A stretch of 64,000 bases of DNA from Bacillota bacterium. Lineage in GTDB: Bacteria; Bacillota; Clostridia; Christensenellales; Aristaeellaceae. A program made the translations under genes and the position numbers. Positions 25,951 to 35,400 of the stretch are shown here, piece by piece. The stretch is from the NCBI GenBank assembly GCA_023404345.1, contig JAEYCB010000024.1, forward strand, positions 1 to 64,000, in the 5' to 3' direction. The notes beneath the pieces were generated by a model that ran no database searches, was not told the origin of the DNA, and was given only the letters and a program-made list of their open reading frames with translations. Each line of letters opens with the position of its first letter. Position 1 is the first letter of the stretch.

Positions 25951-27476
25951 AGATAAAGTGGATGAAACGGCGGCCTGTGCAGATCGGCCTGGCGGTTGCC
26001 GTCCTGACATTGGCTGTCTTGGTGGCACTGTGGCTGTGTGGGTGTTTTACGCCCGCCCCGCAGCTGCCTTCGCCCTCTCAAGCGCTGATTGAGGCCTGGG
26101 ATGGGCTGGACGCCGTGCTGATAGATGCTTCCCTAGATACGGAGGCATCGGCGCTGACCGTTTCACAGACGCTTACGCTTAAAAACCGTACCGGACAGAC
26201 GCAGGAGGCAGCGATGCTTCGCACATGGCCCAATGCGTTTCAAAGTCCGGATACTTCGCCTGCTGCTGAAGAAACATTGTATGAAAGGTGCTATCCTGGC
26301 GGTTTTTCCGCCGGAGCACTGGTAATGAGGGGCGCGCGGGTTGCCCGCAGCGGCGGTGAATCCAAAGCTGCGGCGTACCGATACATTGACGGTGCCAAGA
26401 CTGTGCTTTTTGTGCCGGTGGCCGATGGCTGGCAGCCGGAGGAATGGATAGAAGTCACCCTGACCTATACGGTGCAGGTGCCGCATATGGCGTATCGTTT
26501 CGGCGAGGACAACGGCATCTGGGCACTGGGAAACGCATTTGCCATTCCCGCCGTGTGGGAGGAGGGTGCCTGGCGTACGGATGAATACTATCCCGTGGGC
26601 GATCCCTTCCTGAGCGACTGCATGAACTGGACCGTGAGCGTGTCTGTCCCGGAAGGCTTTTTGTGCGCCGGAAGCGGCTATCCCACCGCAAAAACGGAGG
26701 AAGGCCGCACACGCTACGATTTTATTTCATCCGCTGTGCGCGATTTTGCGCTGGTGGTGAGTGAGCGTTTCCATGTCGCGCAGACGGAGCAGGATGGTGT
26801 GCTTATCAGCGCCTATGCAACCGACGCATCCCGTGCGCGTGAAATGCTGGACTATGGCAAAAAGGCGCTGGAATGTTTTGGCGCACGTTACGGCGTCTAT
26901 CCCTATCAGAGCTATACACTCTGCGAAATCAGCTTTCCCATGGGCGGCATGGAATACCCTGCTATGGCGATGATTGCCGCCGACCGGCTGGATGCAGGGG
27001 GCGAGGCGCTGGAAACGGTTGTGGCGCATGAAGTGGCGCACCAGTGGTGGTACGCTGTAGTGGGAAGCGACCCGGTTAATCAGGCCTGGCAGGATGAAGC
27101 ACTGAGTCAGTTCAGCATGCTGGAGTATCTGGAGGGTTGCTATGGCCGTGCACGGCGCGAAGAATATGAGCAGCGGGAGCTGGAAAGCGCGTTGCGTGTG
27201 ACAGTGCCGCGCGGAGTTACGCCGGGCGCACCGCTGGACCGGTTTTCCAGTATGTCAGAATATTCGCTGGTGGTCTATGATCGCGGAGCCGCGATGCTCT
27301 GTGCGCTGGACCGGATGCTTGGTGGCGGGCTGGATGGTTTCCTTAGCGCCTATTACCAGCGCTATGCCTTTGGCTGGGCCACGCGTGAAGATTTTGAAAC
27401 CCTATTGGCCGAAACGACCGGCGAGGACCTGACCCCCATGATACGCGACTATCTGGACACCTATATCCTGAATTGA
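25947..27476 (+). CDS. M1-like zinc metallopeptidase, membrane-anchored
   Basis: 509 residues. A hydrophobic N-terminal segment ends LWLCGCFTP, either a signal anchor or a lipobox. The gluzincin signature is His361-Glu362-x-x-His365 in VAHEVAHQWWY, and Glu384 follows 19 residues after the second His, exactly the M1 spacing. PMGGMEYPAMAM (residue about 330) matches the GAMEN-type exopeptidase loop in position but reads GGMEY. It likely cleaves peptides outside the membrane. The start is TTG 25947 overlapping the previous stop, with GGGG upstream; ATG 25962 is the alternative. Coupled to the zinc-ribbon gene. Confidence 0.88.
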   Translation: MKIKWMKRRPVQIGLAVAVLTLAVLVALWLCGCFTPAPQLPSPSQALIEAWDGLDAVLIDASLDTEASALTVSQTLTLKNRTGQTQEAAMLRTWPNAFQSPDTSPAAEETLYERCYPGGFSAGALVMRGARVARSGGESKAAAYRYIDGAKTVLFVPVADGWQPEEWIEVTLTYTVQVPHMAYRFGEDNGIWALGNAFAIPAVWEEGAWRTDEYYPVGDPFLSDCMNWTVSVSVPEGFLCAGSGYPTAKTEEGRTRYDFISSAVRDFALVVSERFHVAQTEQDGVLISAYATDASRAREMLDYGKKALECFGARYGVYPYQSYTLCEISFPMGGMEYPAMAMIAADRLDAGGEALETVVAHEVAHQWWYAVVGSDPVNQAWQDEALSQFSMLEYLEGCYGRARREEYEQRELESALRVTVPRGVTPGAPLDRFSSMSEYSLVVYDRGAAMLCALDRMLGGGLDGFLSAYYQRYAFGWATREDFETLLAETTGEDLTPMIRDYLDTYILN

Positions 27477-27509
27477 CACAGCCGATTCACGAAAGGAATG
27501 AACGAATCA

Positions 27510-28640
27510 ATGGAACAGACCTGTGCAGGGCGCACGGCCGTGGTCATCCCAGCCTATAAGCCGGACGATCGACTGCCCCCCTATGTACAAGCGCTGAAAG
27601 ACGCCGGCATTGGCAGAATCGTCGTCGTAGACGATGGCAGCGGACAGGACTACCAACGGTTCTTTGCGCAGATCCCCGAGGACGGAGTGAGCCATGTCAT
27701 CAGCTATCAGCCCAACTGTGGCAAAGGGGTGGCGCTCAAACGCGGCATGACCTGGCTTATGGAAGAATGCCCCGATCAGGACATCGTCGTGACCGCCGAC
27801 AGTGATGGCCAGCATACCGTGGAAGATGTGTTGCGCATGGCCGAGGATCTGGCCCGCGATCCTTCGGGACTGCTCCTGGGGAGCCGCGACTTTTCCCAAG
27901 AGCATGTGCCGCCCAAGAGCCGCATGGGCAACCGCATTACTTCGGTGGTGTTTAAGCTGCTTTACGGCTGCTGGGTGGGCGATACGCAGACGGGACTGCG
28001 CGGATTCCATCGGGATCTGCTGCCTGCAATGATCGCTGTGCCGGGTGACCGCTACGAGTACGAAATGAATGTGCTCATCGAATGCGCAGCCATGAAGGTG
28101 CCCATGCGTCCTTTGCCCATAGAAACCGTGTATGAAAACAACAACGAGGGAAGCCACTTCCGGGCTTTCCGCGACAGCGCACGCATCTATGGCGTTATCT
28201 TCAGTGGCTTTTTCCGCTTTGTAGGCACATCAATGGTGAGCTTTCTGGTGGATTATGGTCTCTATCTGCTGTTTAACAATCTGCTCAAATACTTTGGGAC
28301 TTCGCTGGACCAGGAAGTTGGCGTGCTTTTTATTCGGGTGGTGCCCCACATCCTGATTGCTACCGTGGCAGCGCGCTTATTGTCCGGCATTACCAATTTC
28401 TTTTTGAATCGCAGCTTTGTCTTTACCAACAAGGGCAAGGTAAGCCAGGCGTTTCTGCGCTACTTGGGCGTGTTCTTCCTGGTGATGCTGCTTTCTGCCG
28501 TGCTGACCAGCAGCCTGCATCTGTGGCTGGGTTGGAGTGATAACACCGCCAAGATTCCGGTAGATATTGTGCTGTTCTTTGTCAGCTACCATTTGCAGCG
28601 GCGCTGGGTGTTTCAGAAAAAGCCCGCAAAAGCGGGCTGA
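27510..28640 (+). CDS. GT2 glycosyltransferase fused to GtrA-like flippase domain
   Basis: 376 residues. Residues 1-230 are a GT-A domain (AVVIPAYKP, IVVVDDGSG, TADSDGQH, LGSRDF, DTQTGLRGFH), of the dolichyl-phosphate/undecaprenyl-phosphate sugar synthase type. From about residue 240 four membrane helices match GtrA (FVGTSMVSFLVDYGLYLL, FFLNRSFVF), a putative flippase of polyprenyl-phosphate sugars. Making and flipping the lipid-linked sugar are thus joined in one chain, a fusion known from other bacteria. AAAGGA abuts the ATG at 27498, so ATG 27510 is preferred. The last codons overlap a minus-strand terminator. Confidence 0.9.
   Translation: MEQTCAGRTAVVIPAYKPDDRLPPYVQALKDAGIGRIVVVDDGSGQDYQRFFAQIPEDGVSHVISYQPNCGKGVALKRGMTWLMEECPDQDIVVTADSDGQHTVEDVLRMAEDLARDPSGLLLGSRDFSQEHVPPKSRMGNRITSVVFKLLYGCWVGDTQTGLRGFHRDLLPAMIAVPGDRYEYEMNVLIECAAMKVPMRPLPIETVYENNNEGSHFRAFRDSARIYGVIFSGFFRFVGTSMVSFLVDYGLYLLFNNLLKYFGTSLDQEVGVLFIRVVPHILIATVAARLLSGITNFFLNRSFVFTNKGKVSQAFLRYLGVFFLVMLLSAVLTSSLHLWLGWSDNTAKIPVDIVLFFVSYHLQRRWVFQKKPAKAG
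28616..28638 (-). terminator. Terminator of the acetyltransferase gene, inside the end of the GT2-GtrA gene
   Basis: Stem AGCCCGC (28621-28627) with GCGGGCT (28632-28638), AAAA loop. Read on the minus strand it ends in TTTTT (28621-28617). It thus uses the last codons (KPAKAG) of the opposing gene. Confidence 0.8.
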
Positions 28641-28660
28641 CAAGGCGCAAGGGAAAAGGG

Positions 28661-29131
28661 TTAGCGCTCAGGACCGGCATATGGCCCCTGCGGGCATAGA
28701 CTGCAACCAGCGCAGTTGCCGCTGCAGTGATCCAGATGCACCTCACCGGCTGCGATAACCATAACCGTTTGTCCATCGCGGCTGCTTTCCTCGCGAAAGC
28801 CGTATCGGGCAAAAAAAGGCGCAACCTGCGAGGGCGTTTCCAGTCGAATGAGACAGGCACCGTGGCTAAGAGCCTTAAAAAGAAGCAGGCGTACCAGCAA
28901 ATCGCCATAACCCATCCCACGGTTGTGGGGCAGGACGCCTACATCGCCGAGCCAGAACGCACCATCCTGCCACCACAGACGGGCGGCTCCTACGGGGTCA
29001 TCTCCGGCATAGACAGCCACCTGTTGCGCCCAGTCGTCCAAATCATCGCGACCGCGGCCAAATACGGATTGCCGGACAGCCAGCGGTTGGGAAAGATCGC
29101 AACCTGTAGGAAACCATTTGCCCTGTACCAT
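28661..29131 (-). CDS. GNAT-family acetyltransferase with cysteine-rich tail
   Basis: 156 residues. The GNAT core shows ARLWWQDGAFWLGDVGVLPHNRGMGYGDLLV (here LGDVGVLP then the acetyl-CoA loop NRGMGYG near residue 72) and FFARYGFREE near 108. The last 25 residues hold four cysteines as C-x3-C-x2-C-x2-C (in CSGNCAGCSLC), which is not part of the usual fold and could bind a metal. SD GGGAGG. It is divergent from the DUF896 gene with only 29 bp between start codons, so its promoter must lie within that gene or close by. Confidence 0.88.
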   Translation of the reverse strand: MVQGKWFPTGCDLSQPLAVRQSVFGRGRDDLDDWAQQVAVYAGDDPVGAARLWWQDGAFWLGDVGVLPHNRGMGYGDLLVRLLLFKALSHGACLIRLETPSQVAPFFARYGFREESSRDGQTVMVIAAGEVHLDHCSGNCAGCSLCPQGPYAGPER

Positions 29132-29160
29132 GGCGAATTACCTCCCGAAAGGATGATAGC

Positions 29161-29373
29161 ATGGAACATGAAAAAATTGAGCGCATCAGCGAGCTTACGC
29201 GTTTGAGCCGAGAACGGGAACTGACACATGAAGAGCTTGTGGAGCGCGAGGCCCTGCGCCGCGAATACCTTGATGGATTTCGGCAGAACATGCAGGCTGT
29301 ACTGGAGAGCGTTCGCCTGAAACGGCCGGACGGCACGCTGGAACCGCTGCAAAAGAAAGAGGACACGCCTTGA
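29161..29373 (+). CDS. DUF896 (YnzC-like) small protein
   Basis: 70 residues, with the helical core ERISELTRLSRERELTHEELVEREALRREYL and FRQNMQAVLESV that marks DUF896. Members form small helical hairpins; YnzC of Bacillus lies in the SOS region, and the role is unknown. SD AAAGGA, nine bases before the ATG. A terminator-like structure is not clear after it. Confidence 0.93.
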   Translation: MEHEKIERISELTRLSRERELTHEELVEREALRREYLDGFRQNMQAVLESVRLKRPDGTLEPLQKKEDTP

Positions 29374-29445
29374 CCGGCTGCCCCAACAGATTCATTTTAT
29401 CAAAAAAGTTTACAAAAATCAATCACAAAATTTTTGCAAAAAGCC

Positions 29446-29474
29446 TTGTTTCTACGGATGCTTTGGGTTATAAT
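29446..29474 (+). promoter_or_regulatory. Promoter of the DUF1292 gene
   Basis: TTGTTT at 29446-29451, 17 bp, consensus TATAAT at 29469-29474. Confidence 0.75.
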
Positions 29475-29480
29475 AAGACC

Positions 29481-29616
29481 GTACCAAGAGGGATTAGGAA
29501 ATGCAAGCCACTCCCGTCGCGGCAAGCCGGCGTTCCGTCGCAGGCTGTGATGACACGGCGTTGGAAATGCTCCGGAGCGGCGAAGGAAAACAGGCAAAGA
29601 AAGTGGGGCGATACCG
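29481..29616 (+). promoter_or_regulatory. Untranslated leader of the DUF1292 gene
   Basis: About 136 nt between the predicted transcription start and the TTG start codon. It is GC-rich with short self-complementary segments (such as GCCGGCG and CGTCGCAGG). I recognise no riboswitch family in it. Confidence 0.45.
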
Positions 29617-29985
29617 TTGTACTGCGACGATCAGCCGTTGGGCGGCGTAGCCGCCGAAGAGGAAACCCGGGATCTCATCGAAGGTGTCGATGAGGATGGA
29701 AACAATGTGTTGCTGGAGGTCGTGCGCTATTTCTTCTACAACGGTGAAGAATACGTTGTACTGGGCGAAGCTCATGATGGCGAATGCGATTGTGAATGCG
29801 AGCATTGTGACCACCACGAGGAAGAGGAAGCCGTCAATCTCTATATCATGAAGGTAGTCGAATCGGAAGAAGACGGCGAAGAAATCGAGGAATTTCTTCC
29901 TGTGGAAGACGAAGACCTGCTCGAGAAACTTATCGAAGTAGTTCAAGCGGACTTTGAAGCTGACGAAGAACTGGACGACGAGTAA
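29617..29985 (+). CDS. DUF1292 family protein with Cys/His insertion
   Basis: 122 residues, strongly acidic, with the DUF1292 pattern DEDGNNVLLEVVRYFFYNGEEYVVL and a second YIMKVVE strand. Between the two is an insert CDCECEHCDHH (near residue 53), with four Cys and three His, which could bind a metal. Start is TTG 29617 after GGGG; no ATG is in frame nearby. Members are common in Firmicutes near ireB and yqgF, neither of which is here. A terminator is at 30129. Confidence 0.88.
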   Translation: MYCDDQPLGGVAAEEETRDLIEGVDEDGNNVLLEVVRYFFYNGEEYVVLGEAHDGECDCECEHCDHHEEEEAVNLYIMKVVESEEDGEEIEEFLPVEDEDLLEKLIEVVQADFEADEELDDE

Positions 29986-30128
29986 CTCCACCGTATGGGT
30001 GGTTTCCTGTAAGTGATATTTTCACAAGATCGGATTTTCCTACCAGCGGTCGTAAGGCCGTAAATATAGACGGTTGGTTTTCCAGATCGAGCAGGCAGGA
30101 AAAGTGCATAACTAAAATGACAAAATGT

Positions 30129-30156
30129 CCCGGACGGCAATGGCCGTCCGGGTTTT
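30129..30156 (+). terminator. Terminator after the DUF1292 gene
   Basis: A 9-bp stem (CCCGGACGG 30129-30137, CCGTCCGGG 30144-30152) and TTTT. The 143 bp between 29985 and here hold no other feature I can support. Confidence 0.88.
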
Positions 30157-30177
30157 CCATATCTGCCGAAAGCTTGC

Positions 30178-31098
30178 TTAACGCCCTGCCAGCTCCAAGG
30201 CAATCTGTGCGCCCAGGCGCGCATTGTTGTACACCAACTGGATGTTAGCTTTCAAGCTGTCGCCGCCGGTGAGTTTCTGGATTTTATCCAGCAAGAAGGG
30301 CGTGGTTTCCTTGCCGTGAATGCCCAGCGAAGCAGCCTCAGCAATGGCGGCATCAATGTTCTGGTTGATATAGTCCAGATCCATGGCGTATTCATCAGGA
30401 ATGGGGTTGGTCACCAGCATGCCGCCTGCCAGGCCCATATCCAGCTTGACGGCAAAGGCATCCGCAATCTCCCTGGGTGTATCCAGCCGGTAATCCACCT
30501 GATAGCCGGAGTGCGTGGTATAGAAAGCCGGCAATTCTTTGGTGCGGTAGCCGATAACGGGTACGCCCTTGGTTTCCAGGTATTCCAGAGTCAGCCCCAG
30601 ATCCAGAATACTCTTGGCCCCTGCGCACACTACCAGCACCTGGGTTTGTGCCAGCTCCTCCAGGTCTGCGGAGATATCCATGGTGGTTTCGGCCCCACGA
30701 TGCACGCCGCCTATACCACCAGTAGCAAAGACGCGAATGCCCGCCAGCGCTGCGCCGATCATGGTGGTGGTTACGGTGGTGGCACCATCTTCGCCACGGG
30801 ACAGCAATACCGGCAGATCGCGGCGGCTGGCTTTGGTCACCGCCAGACCCTTCTTGCCCAGATGCTCAATTTGCTCATGGGTACATCCCACGGTGATTTT
30901 GCCCTGAATAATGGCAATTGTTGCAGGAACTGCGCCATTTTCACGTACAATGCGCTCCACATTCAGGGCGGTTTCTACATTCTGAGGATAGGGCATTCCA
31001 TGGGAAATGATGGTGGATTCCAATGCAACAACCGGTTTGCCTGCGTCGATGGCGGCTTTTACTTCAGGAGATACGTCCAAATACTTTTTGAGATTCAT
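30178..31098 (-). CDS. psuG: Pseudouridine-5'-phosphate glycosidase
   Basis: 306 residues. The enzyme splits pseudouridine 5'-phosphate reversibly into uracil and ribose 5-phosphate in the cytoplasm. Family blocks are VVALESTIISHGMPYPQNVE near residue 23 (shown in parts), FATGGIGGVHRGAE near 128, DISADLEELAQTQVLVVCAGAKSILD and the NPIP near 230. The lysine and aspartates of the Mn2+/ligand site are in these blocks. ATG 31098 follows GGAGGA; an upstream extension of the frame has no start with an SD. Gap of 16 bp from psuK. Confidence 0.96.
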   Translation of the reverse strand: MNLKKYLDVSPEVKAAIDAGKPVVALESTIISHGMPYPQNVETALNVERIVRENGAVPATIAIIQGKITVGCTHEQIEHLGKKGLAVTKASRRDLPVLLSRGEDGATTVTTTMIGAALAGIRVFATGGIGGVHRGAETTMDISADLEELAQTQVLVVCAGAKSILDLGLTLEYLETKGVPVIGYRTKELPAFYTTHSGYQVDYRLDTPREIADAFAVKLDMGLAGGMLVTNPIPDEYAMDLDYINQNIDAAIAEAASLGIHGKETTPFLLDKIQKLTGGDSLKANIQLVYNNARLGAQIALELAGR

Positions 31099-31114
31099 GC
31101 TTGATTCCTCCTTG

Positions 31115-32197
31115 CTATGCATTTTGCACGATGCTTGTAATCGTATCAGGGCTGATGAGGGGACTGACGGCGCTGTCCGTACGGGCGCAGATGGAGGAAG
31201 CAGCCAATCCATGCAACGCCATTTTACGCAGCGAATGACCCTCCTGCCAGGCACACGCCGCTGCGGCTAAAAATGCGTCGCCGCAACCAGTGGTGTTGAT
31301 TACCGGACTGGAAAAGCAAGGTAAAATACCGCGCTCATGGTCATCGTCATAATATACGCCCCTGGAACCCAGCGAGATAAATACATTCTTTAGTCCTAGG
31401 GCAAAGAATGCCTTTGCAGCGCGGGGCAGGTCATCATCAGTGGAAATGTCCACACCGGTTAGCAGACTGGCTTCGGGACGGTTGGGCTTCATAGCAGTCA
31501 GACGAGACAGAATCGGGCACAACCGCCCCGCTTTTTTCACCGAGACAGGATCCGCAAATAGGGGGGGCTTCAGGTTTTCTGCCAGAAAAGTCAGGCTTTC
31601 ACATGGAAGATTGGCATCCACCACAACCAGCGTTGCGTGGTTAAGCACATCCAGCTGCGTAGACAGGTAGGCCGGAGTGAGTGCGTCGTAGATGGCCATG
31701 TCACTGACTGCGCCTACGATTTCGCCATCTGCGTCGTTAAGACACAAATAGGTAGAAGTGCGCGCGTTAGGCACGGTCAGGCTATGGCTGAGATCGATGC
31801 CCAACTCACGGCAACTTTGCTGAATTTGCTGGGCATGAGCGTCTTCGCCCAAGGCGGTCACCATCAGTACATGGTTTCCCATTCGGCACAGGTTTTCCGC
31901 TATGTTGCGGCCAACGCCGCCCAGTGTAACGGTTACGCGGCCGGGGTTGCTGTCTGCGGGAACCAGGGTGCTGTCCGGTGTGCCGCCGATATCCACATTT
32001 ACCGCACCTACAACGGCCATATAGGCGCCCTCTCCCAGCAGATATCCACGGCCACGGATCAGCCCCTTACGCATCAGGTTGGAAATATGTACCCCCACGG
32101 AAGAACGTGTGATTCCTGCCCGTTGTGCCAGCTCCTGTTGAGAAATTAAGGGATCTTCCCGGATCCATGCCAGGATCTCCTGTTCGCGTCGGGTCAT
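31115..32197 (-). CDS. psuK: Pseudouridine kinase with N-terminal winged-helix domain
   Basis: 360 residues. Residues 1-55 form a winged helix-turn-helix (REQEILAWIREDPLISQQELAQ, then ITRSSVGVHISNLMRKGLI). From residue 60 it is a PfkB-family kinase: VVGAVNVDIGG at the start, TLGGVGRNIAENLCRMG near 95 and TTGCGDAFLAA with catalytic Asp near 305. It phosphorylates pseudouridine for PsuG. The DNA-binding domain suggests self-regulation, and an inverted repeat flanks its -10 box. ATG 32197 follows GAGGTG. Confidence 0.94.
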   Translation of the reverse strand: MTRREQEILAWIREDPLISQQELAQRAGITRSSVGVHISNLMRKGLIRGRGYLLGEGAYMAVVGAVNVDIGGTPDSTLVPADSNPGRVTVTLGGVGRNIAENLCRMGNHVLMVTALGEDAHAQQIQQSCRELGIDLSHSLTVPNARTSTYLCLNDADGEIVGAVSDMAIYDALTPAYLSTQLDVLNHATLVVVDANLPCESLTFLAENLKPPLFADPVSVKKAGRLCPILSRLTAMKPNRPEASLLTGVDISTDDDLPRAAKAFFALGLKNVFISLGSRGVYYDDDHERGILPCFSSPVINTTGCGDAFLAAAACAWQEGHSLRKMALHGLAASSICARTDSAVSPLISPDTITSIVQNA

Positions 32198-32212
32198 GTG
32201 GCACCTCAATTA

Positions 32213-32248
32213 TTAAGCATGTATTTAGTATACACAACAAATGCTTAT
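32213..32248. promoter_or_regulatory. Inverted repeat around the psuK -10 box, candidate operator
   Basis: TAAGCAT at 32214-32220 and its reverse complement ATGCTTA at 32241-32247 lie 20 bp apart, flanking the -10 box. The PsuK winged-helix domain is a natural candidate to bind here (inference). Confidence 0.55.
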
Positions 32249-32255
32249 TTGTCAA
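32227..32255 (-). promoter_or_regulatory. Promoter of the psuK-psuG operon
   Basis: On the minus strand TTGACA (32255-32250), a 17-bp spacer, TATACT (32232-32227), about 30 bp before the start codon. Confidence 0.88.
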
Positions 32256-32471
32256 TTCGCTGAGAGGTGATCAATAAAGATAGTCGTAGAACTCTTTTCA
32301 GAAGCATGATAAAAGAGTAAAACACATTCTTGCGTTATGATAAGGATGGGGCATTCCGGCGATGAATGGCTGCTTTTGCAATAAAAGCATATGCCATAGG
32401 AACAGCATGGGCTTTCTTTCCGATGCCATGCTATTGCTTTTTTACTTGCGCCGACGAGGACTGTGCTATAA
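32256..32471. other. Intergenic region between psuK promoter and the surface-protein gene
   Basis: 216 bp with no credible gene. It has AT-rich runs and a hairpin of AGCATGG (32403-) with CCATGCT before CTTTTTT, which reads as a terminator only on the plus strand, where no gene precedes it. I see nothing else. Confidence 0.5.
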
Positions 32472-35400
32472 TCATCCGCGATTCAGCAGCAGAATCACAC
32501 CGGAGGCAAAAAGCGTTGCTATATAAAGCCCTATATGGGAATGATCTCCGGTTTCAGGCGGCTGTGCGGCCGGGGTGACGGTGGGAGCTGGCGTCACCGT
32601 AGGAACGACACTTTTCTCCGGCCAGATCAGCGCGAAGGGAGAAAAGCCACTTTCCTCAATGTGGAACCAGATACCCTCATCACTGCGGGTTATGCCGGTT
32701 ATCTTTTCCACAGCGCTGGCTTTTACCTGATCCGGAAGAGTAATGCCATTCATGCGGTACTCACGGTGCAGTCCGGTGAAATGGAGCAGGAGAAAAGCTG
32801 TATCGCGCCCAGTTCCATCCGGGTAGGGCCAGAACACGTCACAACCCTGAGAGGAGCCCACCCAAGCGTCAGAGTTGTCCAGATCCACCAGGTCCAGATA
32901 ACGCAATTCCGCTTTCATGTTTTCCATGGAATAGCCCTTGCTTTGTGCGTGCTGCAAAAGCATAAGGGTAAAGGCCGTGTTGTCGCCACCGGGATGATCC
33001 GGCAGTAGCTGATCAAACAACAGGCCGATATTGCCGGGGCCGGATTTGACATAACTGTGATTCCCGTTCAGATAAATGCGTGTCAAGGAGGGGAGCAGCA
33101 CGCCTGCCTTTCCCGTTGCTTCCACCGTCTGCATGGCCTGCGTTTGGCTCCCGGCATCATAATATACAGCAGGAACGGTCAGTGCGTTATCCGAAGCTGC
33201 GTCAAAATCAGATACATACCGAATGCGCAGCGTACCTGTTCCCAGTGATACGGTTTTACCATCCTGGGTGGTCACCGTTCCGCCCGCGAAGGCCTCCTTG
33301 AGAACGACCTGCGCAGTGAGATCGCCATAGGTTTCATCACTGCCGACCTCTTTATCGTTTTTATAATACTTGACTTCAAACAGTTCTTCGGCCGTATGAT
33401 TGCCCATGCCATTGACCTGAAACAGGATTTCCCCGGCGGCGGAAACCGTCCCCTGTTCATCTTTTATGAGATAGATAGGATAGGGGAAATCATGGTTTTT
33501 GCCGGCGCCGTCCATTCCGCCGGTATAGATGGTTATATCCTCCGGATAGATTTCTACCGTCTCCGACGCATCCTTGTGGTTGGTGAAAACTGCCGCGCTT
33601 TCTACCCCGTCCGTAATGGTTCCGGTTTCTCCCGTGGAGGACGCAGCATAGCCACGGCTGTCCGTTTCCTGCACGGTGTAGCGCGAGCCAACAGGAAGTC
33701 CGGCCGCCGTCACGCTCTCTCCATGACGCAGACTGAAAGCGGCCACGCCGTTGATAAAGGTCAGATCGCCATAGGCTCCGTTCAGCCCTTCGATCGTGAC
33801 TTCAAAGGGGAAGGCCTCGCTCTGGCTAGCGCCGCTTCCGGTCACCTGTTTTTGCACCGTCAGGCTGCCGCTGGGCAAGGGAGTCCACGAACCGGTAATT
33901 ACCACGTCCTCGTTGGGCATGGTGATTGTTCCGTCCTCAATGGGTACGCCGCTGGGAGAAGCTACCGTCCAGCCGGAGAAGCTGTAGCCAGCCAGGGTAG
34001 GTGCGGCGGCCACAGCAACTTCGGCGGAATAGTAGGTTTCCATCTGTGCCGGCAAGCCGGGGGCGCCGGCGGGCGCTGTGCCGTCATATTGATAGGTCAC
34101 GGTATGCGGCGTGCATTTATAGTAGATTTTTAGGGGATTGGCCTGGGTTGCTTCGCCCGCAGGCGCGGACAGACGGTTCAGCGGGTTTCCGTCGTCAAAG
34201 ACATAATGTTCGCCAAGTACTTCACCCCAACCCAGGTCCTCGCCGTCGAAACTGTCGTGGCTGATGGAAACGGTTTGAGTCGGCAGCGTCTTGCCACCTT
34301 GGGCATTTTTCCACAATGCAAAGGTGCCATCGGGATTCTGGTAATAAACTTCATAATACCAGGTGACCTCCTGGATTTCACCTTCTGCGATACGCCACGC
34401 ATGACTATAGGAGGACACGGCACGCGCATCCTGAGTATACTCCACATACAGGTCTGGCTCGTTGTTGCCCAAATCTATCAGCGCCGCATCGCTGTTGGAT
34501 GCAGCGGTTTCGTTTGTGCTGTTGGAGCGCAGGTACACTTCGCCCACCTCAGGACGCTGGGGCGTCATGTCCGTTTTGATCCAGCCCGTAGAGGAGGAAG
34601 CGGAGGGTTTTACCACCAGCAGCCTTCCCGCCGTGCCCTCGGCGCTGCCTGCCGCGTTGACGCATCCGGGCGTGGTGATCACGCTGTCGGTTCCGTTCAG
34701 TGCGAGCGTCGCTCCCTGCGCAATCGTCAGATCACCAGACACCCCGTCCGCACCGGTTGCGATGAGGTTATTGGTTCCGGTAAGCGCCAGGGTGCCGGAA
34801 AGAAGGCTCACGTCGCCGCAGGATTGCAGCGCGCCGGAAGCCGTGGTGCCACGGGCGGTAAACGGCGCTGTGTTGCTTACGTTGATCTCGTCGATGGCAT
34901 GGATTCGCCAACAATTCATTTGGCTTTGATTTTTAAGATTCAGGATGCGTCTGCCGCTGAGTTGCCCCTGCTGCAGGGTGTTTTCGCTCCAGTTGGTATA
35001 GCGGTAGCCGGAGATATTGTATGTGCTACTGCCGAGCTCACCGCCGTTGATCTCCAGCGTGCTGTTGCCGTCAATTTTGGTCATGGGGCTGCTGAGACTG
35101 AAGAAGTTGACTGTGCCGCTGTTGAACCTGACCAAAACATCGCCGTTGATGCTTTGCTGGTTATCGGCCTCATAGCTTCCGACAAAGGTGCATACGCCGG
35201 AATAGATTTCATCCCACGTGCCGCCGTTGATCTCGATGGAGGCAGCATTCGGCTCGCCGCGCATGTTGTTGATTTCCGTCTCATCCCGGTACTCACTGTT
35301 TGTGCCGCCTGCAAAAACCCACTCGAAGCCAGATCCTCCGTTCAAGACCAGAGAGGTGGTGCCGTTGATGATGTCGCAGTCGCCGGCCGCATAGATATGG

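Noticed and set aside
32446..32472. Plus-strand promoter-like TTGCGC and TATAAT reading antisense into the surface-protein gene
   Set aside because: The spacer is only 15 bp and the -35 is poor, with no gene downstream.
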